Assembly (NCBI GenBank): GCA_944392945.1
Contig: CALXYJ010000012.1
Coordinates: 1-38,229 of the forward strand
Length of the DNA: 38,229 nt
Source of the DNA: an uncultured Clostridia bacterium
GTDB lineage: Bacteria > Bacillota > Clostridia > TANB77 > CAG-508
Direction: 5' to 3'
In this document: one piece after another, positions 1-7,873 of the stretch
Layout of the letters: each line of letters begins with the position of its first letter
Numbering within the stretch: position 1 is the stretch's first letter
Notes under the pieces: model-generated
What the model was told of the DNA's origin: nothing
The model's input: only the letters and a program-made list of their open reading frames with translations
The model's database searches: none
Made by a program: the position numbers and the translations under genes

Positions 1-65
1 AGAACAGTTTATTTGTAGAGCAATTTTGAGGGTAAAAAATTTTTTAATAAATTTCCCGAAATAAA

Positions 66-121
66 TTGACACTATCAAGAGATAAATTATATTTGACTAT
101 ATAATATTTATATGGTATTAT
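66..121 (+). promoter_or_regulatory. Tandem sigma-A-type promoters upstream of the first small gene
   Basis: TTGACT at 93-98 and TATTAT at 116-121 are separated by 17 bp. A second overlapping candidate is TTGACA at 66-71 with TATATT at 88-93. They point into the gene at 170. Read by eye; no transcription data. Confidence 0.6.
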
Positions 122-169
122 ATAGAACAGGAAACTGTTGTTTTGGTTCATAGCGAAAGGGAGGATATT

Positions 170-379
170 ATGTACAATGAAGCTATGAAGGAAGATTTCT
201 TATATTTATATAACGAGGTCTTCGACGAAGAAGGAAACATAAAAAATTGTGGACGGAAGAAGTGCCAGGAGCTAATAGAAAAATGCCAGGAGATTGACCC
301 AGGTGTTTTCTATGGCGAGTTGAATCGTGGATTTATGAATATAGATGCGATTCGGCGTCTTCGCAAAACGATTCCGTAA
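170..379 (+). CDS. Small hypothetical protein with atypical codon usage
   Basis: I do not recognise this 69-residue acidic protein. The ATG at 170 is preferred to an upstream in-frame TTG (143) because AAAGGGAGG sits just before it. It has its own promoter and a strong terminator, so it is probably a real single-gene unit. The protein has three Cys (two in a CGRKKC motif, one in EKCQE) and a basic C-terminus. Codon use differs from the neighbours: GAC, GTC, TTC, GGC, CGC, ACG, CCG, and two in-frame CGG codons (254-256 and 353-355), whereas the rest of the window avoids CGG. This suggests recent acquisition or unusual constraint. It matters because these CGGs appear to be read normally as Arg; a +1 shift at 254 would truncate the protein within seven codons. 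Confidence 0.6.
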   Translation: MYNEAMKEDFLYLYNEVFDEEGNIKNCGRKKCQELIEKCQEIDPGVFYGELNRGFMNIDAIRRLRKTIP

Positions 380-385
380 ACAGTT

Positions 386-440
386 AAATCGCACTATAAC
401 TACAACCGCATCAGGTAGTTATAGTGCGATTTTCATTTTT
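386..440 (+). terminator. Intrinsic terminator
   Basis: A perfect 18-bp inverted repeat (386-403 with 415-432) encloses an 11-nt loop and is followed by a T-rich tract. It ends the small gene at 170-379. Confidence 0.85.
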
Positions 441-467
441 ATAAAAAACAAATTAACATAACATAGT

Positions 468-496
468 TTGACAAGAGAGGATAATTTTAGTATAAT
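468..496 (+). promoter_or_regulatory. Consensus promoter for rnj
   Basis: TTGACA (468-473), 17-bp spacer and TATAAT (491-496) match the housekeeping consensus exactly. The predicted start near 503 leaves about 430 nt of leader before the RNase J start codon. Confidence 0.8.
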
Positions 497-502
497 AGAA
501 AA

Positions 503-932
503 GATGAGTTACCTAAAAGGTACAATAAAGAGATTTTAATTTTATGGATGAAAAGGAGAATAACTATTAACTATATATTGTGCGGAAAATAAAATATATA
601 GAAAAATTAGTTATGTTAATAAGAGATATTTAAAAATTATAGTATAGGATGTTATTATTTTGTGTATATTTAAAAAGAGAGATATTAGTAACATCTTATT
701 TTGTTGAATAATTAGTAAATATTATTTAATTTATATTGGAACGGAAAAAAGTAAATTTATGTAATGATCAAAGAATGTGTTGAATAATTTAAGTTTGAGA
801 TGATTATAAAATTAATATGTATTTTATGTTTAATATCAGATAGATTAAGGTACAATTTTTGAAGTTAATTATATTTCTTCTAATCATTAGTAAAATTAAA
901 TTAATAAAAAGAAAGAAGGAGTAGATAAAATA
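503..932 (+). other. Long untranslated leader of rnj
   Basis: This 430-nt stretch has no convincing gene. It contains imperfect hairpins: one pairing CTATATATT with AATATATAG (around 569-601), flanked by TAACTATTA/ATTAGTTA, and one pairing GATGTTATTA with TAGTAACATC (around 648-695). It resembles no riboswitch I recognise and has no U-tailed terminator. An autoregulatory or stability role for an mRNA encoding an RNase is possible but is inference. Confidence 0.4.
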
Positions 933-2795
933 ATGACAGAAGAGAAAAAAATTTTAGACAATGAAAAAAGAGTAAATGAAAAAACAATAAAAAGGAAAAG
1001 AAATTATAAAACTAATGTTGAAAATGCCAAAAACGTAACTGCAAAGGTTAATATGGAAAGTGGAAAAACACAAAAGCCAAAGGCAAATCAAAGAAAAGCT
1101 AAAAAGCAATCCGGAAAACAAGAAGAATTTAGATTTAAGCCAAGTAATTTAAAGATTATTCCATTAGGAGGTTTACATGAAATAGGGAAAAATATTACAG
1201 TATTTGAATACGAAAATGATATTATAGTAGTAGACTGTGGTCTAGCTTTCCCAGAAGATGAGATGCTTGGAGTAGATTTAGTTATACCAGATATAACATA
1301 TTTAGAGAAAAATAAAGATAAAATTAGAGCATTAATTATTACACATGGACACGAAGATCATATCGGAGCTATACCATATGTATTAAAAAAGATTAATGTA
1401 CCAATTTATGCAACAAGATTAACATGTGGACTTATAAGAAATAAATTGGAAGAACATAAATTACTAAAATCTACTAAATTGATAGAGGTAAAACAAGGAG
1501 AGACAATAAAAGCCGGAAAATTTAGTGTAGAATTTATAAGAAGTTCACACAGTATACCAGATTCTGTTGCTTTAGCAATAAAATCTCCAGTAGGAACAGT
1601 AGTTCATACAGGGGACTTTAAAATAGATTATACACCAATAGATGGAGAGTTAATAGATTTAGGACGTTTAGCAGAACTTGGAAATGAAGGAGTTCTTGCA
1701 CTTATGTCAGATAGTACAAACTCAGAAAGAAAAGGATATACTATGTCTGAAAAAACAGTAGGAGATGTTTTTGAAAGATTGTTCCAAGGATGTAGAAAAA
1801 GAATAGTCGTTGCCACATTTGCTTCAAATGTTCATAGAGTTCAACAAATTGTAAACTGTGCAGTAAGATATAATAGAAAAATTGCAGTTTGTGGTAGAAG
1901 TATGATAAATATGATAAATACAGCAAGAGAATTAGATTATATAAAAGTTCCAGATAATGTATTTATAGATATAGATATGATCAAAAATTATACAGATGAT
2001 CAATTAGTAATAATAACAACAGGAAGCCAAGGAGAGACAATGTCAGCTCTTACTAGAATGGCAGCTGGAGAACATAGAAAGGTACAGATAACACCTAATG
2101 ATTTAATTATAATATCTGCAAATCCAATACCAGGAAATGAAAAATTAGTTTCTAAAGTAATAGATGATTTAATGCAAATAGGAGCAGAGGTAGTATATAG
2201 TTCTTTAGCTGATGTTCATGTTTCTGGACATGCTTGTCAAGAGGAACAAAGATTAATGTTAGCATTAGTCAAACCAAAATATTTCTTACCAGTTCATGGT
2301 GAATATAGACAGCTAAAGGCACATGCAGAGACTGCTGAAGAAATGGGAATAGATAAAGACAATATTTTCATGCTTTCTAATGGTAGAATCTTAGAGCTTA
2401 ATCAAGATGAATGTAAGTTTACGACTTCTGTTCAATCAGGCAGAGTATTAGTAGATGGATTAGGAGTAGGAGATGTTGGTAATATTGTTCTTCGTGATAG
2501 ACAACATTTATCACAAGATGGTTTAATAATTATAGTTATGACAATGGATTCTTCTACAGGTGAAATTGTTGCAGGACCAGATGTAATTTCAAGAGGATTT
2601 GTATATGTAAGAGAATCAGAAAATCTAATGGAAAATGTTAAGGGTGTAATAAGAAATGAAATAGAAAAATGCGAAAGAAATCATATTACAGATTGGTCTA
2701 CAATTAAATCTAATTTAAGAGATAATCTAAAAGATTATATAGCACAAAAAACAAAGAGAAATCCTATGATTTTACCTATTATTATGGAAGTGTAA
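933..2795 (+). CDS. rnj: Ribonuclease J
   Basis: 620 residues. RNase J is a metallo-beta-lactamase/beta-CASP nuclease with 5'-3' exonuclease and endonuclease activity in mRNA turnover and rRNA maturation. The metal-binding HGHEDHIG motif lies at residues 138-145, the later HTGDFKID motif holds further ligands, and the C-terminal third has the usual RNase J arrangement (PVHGEYRQL, then a VISRGFVYVRES segment). The protein is longer than typical (about 555) because of a Lys/Arg/Asn-rich N-terminal extension of roughly 65 residues before FRFKPSNLKIIPLGG; such basic tails occur in other family members and may bind RNA. The ATG at 933 follows GAAGGAG. It appears monocistronic, with its own promoter, long leader and terminator. 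J1 and J2 paralogues cannot be distinguished here. Confidence 0.95.
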   Translation: MTEEKKILDNEKRVNEKTIKRKRNYKTNVENAKNVTAKVNMESGKTQKPKANQRKAKKQSGKQEEFRFKPSNLKIIPLGGLHEIGKNITVFEYENDIIVVDCGLAFPEDEMLGVDLVIPDITYLEKNKDKIRALIITHGHEDHIGAIPYVLKKINVPIYATRLTCGLIRNKLEEHKLLKSTKLIEVKQGETIKAGKFSVEFIRSSHSIPDSVALAIKSPVGTVVHTGDFKIDYTPIDGELIDLGRLAELGNEGVLALMSDSTNSERKGYTMSEKTVGDVFERLFQGCRKRIVVATFASNVHRVQQIVNCAVRYNRKIAVCGRSMINMINTARELDYIKVPDNVFIDIDMIKNYTDDQLVIITTGSQGETMSALTRMAAGEHRKVQITPNDLIIISANPIPGNEKLVSKVIDDLMQIGAEVVYSSLADVHVSGHACQEEQRLMLALVKPKYFLPVHGEYRQLKAHAETAEEMGIDKDNIFMLSNGRILELNQDECKFTTSVQSGRVLVDGLGVGDVGNIVLRDRQHLSQDGLIIIVMTMDSSTGEIVAGPDVISRGFVYVRESENLMENVKGVIRNEIEKCERNHITDWSTIKSNLRDNLKDYIAQKTKRNPMILPIIMEV

Positions 2796-2904
2796 TAAAA
2801 TATTAATTTTAAACTAATAAAGGTGTTTTTTATATGTGTGTGCAGATTGTTTTGCAATTGTGCACAAGGATAATTGAATATGTAAAAATATATTAATTAT
2901 AATT

Positions 2905-2946
2905 AAAAGAAGGACAGTGTGTCGGATTACACACTATCCTTCTTTT
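2905..2946. terminator. Bidirectional terminator between rnj and the convergent small gene
   Basis: A 17-bp inverted repeat with one mismatch (2905-2921 with 2930-2946) around an 8-nt loop, with A-rich and T-rich flanks. It can serve rnj from the left and the minus-strand gene 2973-3188 from the right. Confidence 0.8.
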
Positions 2947-2972
2947 ACTTTAGAGCTTAAATTATCTCTTAA

Positions 2973-3188
2973 TTAATCTTCGGCTGAAAAACATTCTTTG
3001 AGTTCCTTGAAATCTTTTATAGGAACTCCTCCGCCAAAAAAAACTTCTGCCAGAAAACTATATGTAAAATATTCTTCCGGAGTGATATCACGTTCTGGCA
3101 TTATAGATATTTTACCATTGACATTAACAGAGATAATTTCGCCAGTTTCGGGGTTCTTGAACTGCATAGAATACAATTTAAACTCCAT
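2973..3188 (-). CDS. Small hypothetical protein
   Basis: 71 residues, not recognised. Start chosen at the ATG at 3188 (MEFKLYSMQF) because AGGAGG lies 8 nt upstream; a longer in-frame reading exists but lacks a better site. It begins with a strand-like stretch (KNPETGEIISVNVNGKISI) resembling a small beta-hairpin and ends with an acidic helix-like tail. Codon use is richer in GCC, CCG, CTG, CTC, ATC and GGC than neighbouring genes, as in the gene at 170-379, so both small genes flanking rnj may share a foreign origin. An antisense frame at 2998-3225 is judged a shadow because it lacks a ribosome site. Confidence 0.6.
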   Translation of the reverse strand: MEFKLYSMQFKNPETGEIISVNVNGKISIMPERDITPEEYFTYSFLAEVFFGGGVPIKDFKELKECFSAED

Positions 3189-3326
3189 TTCATTTTCCTC
3201 CTGCATTACGCATAAGATATGGTAATTAAAGTGAAATAACATTTTTCAATTTAATTACATGGTCAACAAATTACGAACAAAATTATATAATAAAATTAAA
3301 GTTATGTCAACACGAGGCTTTAACTA

Positions 3327-3355
3327 TTGCTATAAAACAAATTATATTGTATAAT
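3327..3355 (+). promoter_or_regulatory. Promoter for gltX
   Basis: TTGCTA (3327-3332), 17-bp spacer, TATAAT (3350-3355). The predicted start is about 60 nt before the gltX ATG, immediately ahead of the hairpin at 3366. Confidence 0.7.
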
Positions 3356-3365
3356 ATAAACGATT

Positions 3366-3396
3366 TTGAACTTTAAGGAACGTCCCTAAAGTTCAA
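3366..3396 (+). other. 5'-terminal hairpin in the gltX leader
   Basis: TTGAACTTTA pairs with TAAAGTTCAA, continuing into a GG/CC pairing with a small bulge, around an AACGT-like loop. It starts a few nucleotides after the predicted transcription start. There is no U-run and no T-box AGGGTGG core, so it is neither an obvious terminator nor a T-box. An mRNA-stabilising 5' stem or a protein-binding site is possible. Confidence 0.5.
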
Positions 3397-3423
3397 GTTA
3401 CAAGATAAAAAGGAGAGATAAAT

Positions 3424-5082
3424 ATGGACTATAAAGATTTAGCAAACTTAATATTTCCAGATGTAAAACCAATAGAATATTATGAAGAAAAATATCCAAG
3501 AAGAGATTTAAAGGAAGGAGCAATAGTAACCAGATTTGCACCAAGTCCAACAGGATTTGTTCATATAGGAGGTCTTTATCAAGCTCTTGTTGCAAGAAAA
3601 GTAGCAACACAAACAGATGGAGTATTTTTCTTAAGAATAGAAGATACAGATCAAAAAAGAGAAGTAGAAAATGGAATTACAGATATTGTTAATTCCTTAA
3701 AAGATTTTGGTATAGAAGAAGACGAAGGAATGATAAATGAAACAGAAGAAAAAGGTAATTATGGCCCATATAAACAATCTTTAAGAGGAGATATATATAA
3801 GTCATATGCAAAATATATGATAGAAATGGGAAAAGCTTATCCTTGTTTTTGTACCCAAGAAGAGGTGGATGAGATAAGAAAAAAACAAGAATCTGCAAAA
3901 GTAAGACCTGGTTATTATGGAGTTTGGGCTAAATGTAGAAATTTAACTGTTGAAGAGATGGCAGAAAAAATAAAGGCAGGAGAGCCATATATTATAAGAT
4001 TTAAATCACCAGGAAGAGAAGATAGAAAAATTAAACATCATGATGTAATAAAAGGAAATGTAACATTTCCAGAAAATGATCAAGACATAGTAATAATAAA
4101 AGCAGATGGGCTTCCAACATATCATTTTGCACATGTTGTAGATGATCATTTAATGGGAACAACTCATGTTATAAGAAGTGATGAATGGCTTTCATCAGTT
4201 CCATTACATTTGCAGTTATTTCAAGAAATCGGATTTAAAGCACCAAAATATGTACATATTTCACCAATCATGAAAAATGATAATGGTAATAAGAGAAAAT
4301 TAAGTAAGAGAAAAGATCCAGAGGCAGCAGTTAGTTATTATGCAGAAGAAGGAATTCCCGAAGAGGCTGTTAAGGAATATTTGTTAAATATAGCAAATTC
4401 AAATTTTGAGAATTGGAGAAGACAGAATCCAACAGAAGATATGGATAAATTTGAGTTACAATTAAATAAAATGAGTGTAAGTGGAGCTCTTTTTGATATG
4501 GTAAAATTACTTGATGTTTCAAAATCAGTTATATCTAGATTCGATTCAGAAAAAGTATATAATGAATCATTAAAATGGGCTGAAAAATACGATGAAGAAT
4601 TGGCAGAAATGTTAAAAACAAATAAAGAATATGCATTAAAAATATTTGGAATAGAAAGAGGAAATAAAAAGCCACGTAAAGATATTTCAAAATGGTCAGA
4701 TGTTAAAACAGAAATTTCTTATATGTATGATGATAAATTTTATAATCAAGACATAAAATATGAATATCAAAAAATATTAGATCCAGAAAAAATAAAAACA
4801 ATATTGAATGAATATATTAATAATTATTTTGATGAAAATGATGATAAACAAATGTGGTTTGATAAAATAAAAGAATTAGCAGGAAAGCTAGGATATGCTA
4901 GTGAAGTAAAAGAATTTAAAGCAAATCCAGATAAATATGAAGCACATGTAGGAGATGTAAGCACTGTTTTAAGAATTGCATTAACAGGAAGAGCCAATAC
5001 TCCAGATATGTATGAAATAATGGAAATTATGGGAAAAGATAGAATAAAAGAAAGATTTAATAAAGCTGTAGAAGCATTATAA
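3424..5082 (+). CDS. gltX: Glutamyl-tRNA synthetase
   Basis: 552 residues; class I aminoacyl-tRNA synthetase attaching Glu to tRNA(Glu). The Rossmann signature APSPTGFVHIGG (HIGH box as HIGG, residues 47-50) and the KMSKS equivalent KLSKRK (near residue 293) are both present, with LRIEDTDQKR between them. Longer than the common bacterial enzyme (about 480) owing to a roughly 30-residue N-terminal extension and an enlarged anticodon-binding region. Whether it also charges tRNA(Gln) cannot be read from the sequence. The ATG at 3424 follows AAAAGGAGAG. The mechanosensitive channel gene starts 15 nt after the stop and is probably co-transcribed. Confidence 0.95.
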   Translation: MDYKDLANLIFPDVKPIEYYEEKYPRRDLKEGAIVTRFAPSPTGFVHIGGLYQALVARKVATQTDGVFFLRIEDTDQKREVENGITDIVNSLKDFGIEEDEGMINETEEKGNYGPYKQSLRGDIYKSYAKYMIEMGKAYPCFCTQEEVDEIRKKQESAKVRPGYYGVWAKCRNLTVEEMAEKIKAGEPYIIRFKSPGREDRKIKHHDVIKGNVTFPENDQDIVIIKADGLPTYHFAHVVDDHLMGTTHVIRSDEWLSSVPLHLQLFQEIGFKAPKYVHISPIMKNDNGNKRKLSKRKDPEAAVSYYAEEGIPEEAVKEYLLNIANSNFENWRRQNPTEDMDKFELQLNKMSVSGALFDMVKLLDVSKSVISRFDSEKVYNESLKWAEKYDEELAEMLKTNKEYALKIFGIERGNKKPRKDISKWSDVKTEISYMYDDKFYNQDIKYEYQKILDPEKIKTILNEYINNYFDENDDKQMWFDKIKELAGKLGYASEVKEFKANPDKYEAHVGDVSTVLRIALTGRANTPDMYEIMEIMGKDRIKERFNKAVEAL

Positions 5083-5097
5083 ATAAGGAGATAATTT

Positions 5098-6201
5098 ATG
5101 GATAAAATAATGGAGGTAATAAATTATTTTAAAACGATTGAGCTAAAACAAGTAATTGATATTTTAATTGCCATTGCAATTGTAATATTCTTTTATATAT
5201 TTAGTTCGGGATTAGCATATGTAGTAATTAGGATATTTAAAAGAAGAAAAACAGATAAAAATATTATAAAGAAAATGCCGTTTTATAAACCTTTAAAAAT
5301 ATTTTTTATTGTATTTGGAATATATTTAGCAACTAGAATTTTACAAGTAACTGGAAGAGCAATGGAGATTATAACTTTGACATTCCAAATTATTTGTACA
5401 ATATTAGTAGCCAAAGTATTGGCAGATTGTTTTAAATCAGAGTCTACAACTATGCAAAAATTTAAGGAAAAATTCTTAAATAATACTGATGATAATAGGG
5501 TTAATTTTCTTTATAAAGTAATAAGAGTATTTATATATATTATTGCAATATTAACTATTATAGGTTTGTTAGGAATTAATTTAAATGCTATTTTAGCAGG
5601 TCTAGGAGTAGGAAGTGTTGTTTTAACATTGGCAGCACAAGATACAGCGAAGAATTTGTTTGGTGGAGTTATGATAATAATAGATAAACCTTTTATAATA
5701 GGAGATTGGGTTCAAACTACAAATTTTGAAGGAATAGTTGAAGATATAACTTTTAGAAGTACATGTATACGTACTTTTGATAACTCTTTAGTAAATATAC
5801 CTAATGGTGTATTATCAAATGAAGCAATAATAAATTGGAGCAAAATGGAAAAAAGAAAATATAAATTAGACTTAAAATTACCATTAGATACTCCAGTAGA
5901 AGTAATACAAAGAATTACCAGTAAAATATATTTTATGCTAATAAATCATCCTAGTGTAATAAATGATGATACATATGTAAAATTTGACGAAATAGCAGAA
6001 GATGGAATATCAATAATGATATATGTTTTCACAAATTCTGTTGATTATGGAAGTTATTTAAATGCTAAAGAGCATATAAATAAGAATATATTAGAAATAT
6101 TAGAAAAAGAAGGAGTGGATTTAGCATATCCAACTAATACTGTAATAGTAAAAAATTCAAAAAACTTAAAGATTGATGATAAAAAAGCTATAGGTAAATA
6201 A
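5098..6201 (+). CDS. mscS: MscS-family small-conductance mechanosensitive channel
   Basis: 367 residues, predicted membrane protein. Hydrophobic segments lie near residues 18-45, 62-82, 88-108 and 143-168, followed by the Gly/Ala-rich pore helix and MscS core (GLGVGSVVLTLAAQDTAKN), then the beta domain (IIIDKPFIIGDWVQ) and a cytoplasmic alpha/beta domain. The family releases solutes under hypo-osmotic tension. The ATG at 5098 follows TAAGGAG, and the 15-nt gap to gltX indicates an operon. Followed directly by a terminator. The paralogue (MscS versus YnaI/YbdG type) is not resolved. Confidence 0.9.
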   Translation: MDKIMEVINYFKTIELKQVIDILIAIAIVIFFYIFSSGLAYVVIRIFKRRKTDKNIIKKMPFYKPLKIFFIVFGIYLATRILQVTGRAMEIITLTFQIICTILVAKVLADCFKSESTTMQKFKEKFLNNTDDNRVNFLYKVIRVFIYIIAILTIIGLLGINLNAILAGLGVGSVVLTLAAQDTAKNLFGGVMIIIDKPFIIGDWVQTTNFEGIVEDITFRSTCIRTFDNSLVNIPNGVLSNEAIINWSKMEKRKYKLDLKLPLDTPVEVIQRITSKIYFMLINHPSVINDDTYVKFDEIAEDGISIMIYVFTNSVDYGSYLNAKEHINKNILEILEKEGVDLAYPTNTVIVKNSKNLKIDDKKAIGK

Positions 6202-6203
6202 TT

Positions 6204-6244
6204 AAAAAAGATGCATTATTTATTATGATGATGCATCTTTTTTT
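6204..6244 (+). terminator. Intrinsic terminator after the mscS-type gene
   Basis: AAAAAAGATGCAT pairs with ATGCATCTTTTTT around a 14-nt loop, ending in T7. The following stretch (6245-6390) holds no gene I can support. Confidence 0.85.
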
Positions 6245-6390
6245 ATAATAGTAAGAAAATTATTCTGGTAGGAGAATCTTATGTATTTGATAATTATAGC
6301 AAATATAAGATTTTTAGATGAATCATTACAATTTAATTAACTTGTAATATGAATAATATTTTATTTTTTGAAAAAGATATAAAAGAAAGA

Positions 6391-6419
6391 TTGACAAATA
6401 TTGATAGTATCAATATAAT
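6391..6419 (+). promoter_or_regulatory. Promoter of nadD-nadE-nrtR with a palindromic operator in its spacer
   Basis: TTGACA (6391-6396), 17-bp spacer, TATAAT (6414-6419): an exact consensus promoter. A perfect 17-bp palindrome, TATTGATA-G-TATCAATA (6399-6415), fills the spacer, so a dimer bound there would block RNA polymerase. Because the operon's third gene encodes an NrtR-type regulator, and NrtR proteins control NAD genes through palindromes, this is the likely NrtR operator (inference). Confidence 0.8.
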
Positions 6420-6470
6420 AATAACAGTATATTATCATTTTAATAATATCAAAAAAGGGGGATGATAATT

Positions 6471-7076
6471 ATGGAAAATAAAGTAATTGTTGTATTTGGT
6501 GGTTCATTTAATCCGCCCCTTAATTCACATTTTTCGCTTGCAGAGCAAATAGTTTCTGAATATAAAGAAGTAGAAAAAATAATATTTGTTCCAGTAAATC
6601 AAAAATATCAAAAAAAGGGATTATTAGATAATAAATATAGATATGAGATGTTAAAATGTGTTTGTGATAAAAATGAGAAATTTGAAGTATCAGACATAGA
6701 ATTAAAAAATGAAAGACAGCTATATACAATTGAAACTTTAGAGAAAATTCAAACTGCTTATCCAAATAAAACAATATGGTTTACTACAGGAAGTGATAAT
6801 CTAAAAGAACTAAGAACCTGGAATAAGGCAGATGAATTAACAAATAAATTTAAAATACTTGTTCTAGAAAGAGATGAAGACTGTTTAGAAAATATAATAG
6901 AAAATGATGAGTTCTTAAAAAAGCATGAAAATTCATTTGTGAAGGTTAAAAATAATATAAAAAGTGGGTTAAGTTCATCATTTGTAAGAGAGAAAATAAA
7001 ACAAGGAAAAAGTATACGTTATTTTACACCAGATGAAGTATATAATTATATAAAAGAAAATAATTTATTTAAATAA
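6471..7076 (+). CDS. nadD: Nicotinate-nucleotide adenylyltransferase
   Basis: 201 residues. Converts nicotinate mononucleotide and ATP to deamido-NAD, the step before NadE. It has the nucleotidyltransferase signature GGSFNPP at residues 10-16 with the usual following H-x-x-H region (LNSH), and a C-terminal GLSSSFVR that corresponds to the family's ISSTxIR motif. Start set at the ATG at 6471, because AGGGGG ends about 9 nt upstream, whereas the in-frame ATG at 6462 abuts that site. First gene of the NAD operon; nadE follows after 13 nt. Probably repressed through the spacer palindrome. Confidence 0.92.
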   Translation: MENKVIVVFGGSFNPPLNSHFSLAEQIVSEYKEVEKIIFVPVNQKYQKKGLLDNKYRYEMLKCVCDKNEKFEVSDIELKNERQLYTIETLEKIQTAYPNKTIWFTTGSDNLKELRTWNKADELTNKFKILVLERDEDCLENIIENDEFLKKHENSFVKVKNNIKSGLSSSFVREKIKQGKSIRYFTPDEVYNYIKENNLFK

Positions 7077-7089
7077 AAGGGGGATAAAA

Positions 7090-7854
7090 ATGATAGAAGA
7101 GAAAGAATTAAGAAAACATGTACAAAAAATTATTTTATGGATACAGGAATATGTAAAGAAAACTAATACAAATGGAGTAGTAATTGGAAATAGTGGAGGA
7201 AAAGATAGTGCTACAGTAATTGCTTTAGCAACAAAGGCATTAGGAAAAGAGCATGTTTTAACTGTAGGTATGCCCTGCCAGTCTAAAAGCAAAGATTTGG
7301 AAGATGCAAAATTGGTTGCAAAAACATTTGGAGTAAAAATTTTAGAGGTTAATTTAACAGATACTTATGAAAAACTAGAAAAAGAAATTAATAATAAATT
7401 AAATAAAAACTTATCCTTAGAAGCTAAAATAAATATAAAACCAAGATTAAGGATGGCAACATTATATGCAATTGCACAAGATTATAATTATTTAGTTATG
7501 GGAACAGGAAATTTATGTGAGGCTATGGTTGGATATACAACTAAATGGGGAGATAATGCAAGTGATTTAAATCCAATTGCAAATTTTACTGTAGAAGAAG
7601 TTTTAAAAATTGGAGAAATTTTGGGTGTTCCAGAACAAATTATAAAAAAAGCACCAAGTGATGGTTTAGGAGATAAAACTGATGAGCAAAAAATGGGAAT
7701 TACATATAAAGAAATTGCAGAATATATAGAAACAGGGAATACTAATAAAGATAGTATGAAAATAATTGAAGAAAAATGTATGAAATCTAAGCATAAAAGA
7801 GAAAAGGTGCCTACATATGATTTTAAAAGGATGAATTATTTAAAAGAAAAATAA
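7090..7854 (+). CDS. nadE: NAD+ synthetase, ammonia-dependent type
   Basis: 254 residues. Amidates deamido-NAD to NAD using ATP. The PP-loop SGGKDS occurs at residues 35-40 and the synthase core follows (GTGNLCEAMVGYTTKWGD, SDGLGDKTDEQKMG). The length and lack of an N-terminal glutaminase (nitrilase) domain indicate the ammonia-using form. The ATG at 7090 follows AAAGGGGG. It lies between nadD and nrtR with short gaps, so the two final NAD steps are co-expressed. Confidence 0.95.
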   Translation: MIEEKELRKHVQKIILWIQEYVKKTNTNGVVIGNSGGKDSATVIALATKALGKEHVLTVGMPCQSKSKDLEDAKLVAKTFGVKILEVNLTDTYEKLEKEINNKLNKNLSLEAKINIKPRLRMATLYAIAQDYNYLVMGTGNLCEAMVGYTTKWGDNASDLNPIANFTVEEVLKIGEILGVPEQIIKKAPSDGLGDKTDEQKMGITYKEIAEYIETGNTNKDSMKIIEEKCMKSKHKREKVPTYDFKRMNYLKEK

Positions 7855-7873
7855 TAATATAAGGAGTAAAGAA

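Noticed and set aside
2998..3225. Plus-strand ORF opposite the small gene at 2973-3188
   Set aside because: No ribosome site and hydroxyl-rich shadow-like composition; the minus-strand frame has AGGAGG at the right distance.
3300..3423. T-box leader before gltX
   Set aside because: Too short, and no AGGGTGG T-box core or terminator.
6281..6337. 18-codon ORF with a ribosome-site-like sequence before the NAD promoter
   Set aside because: Too short, no promoter of its own, and nothing downstream for it to regulate.
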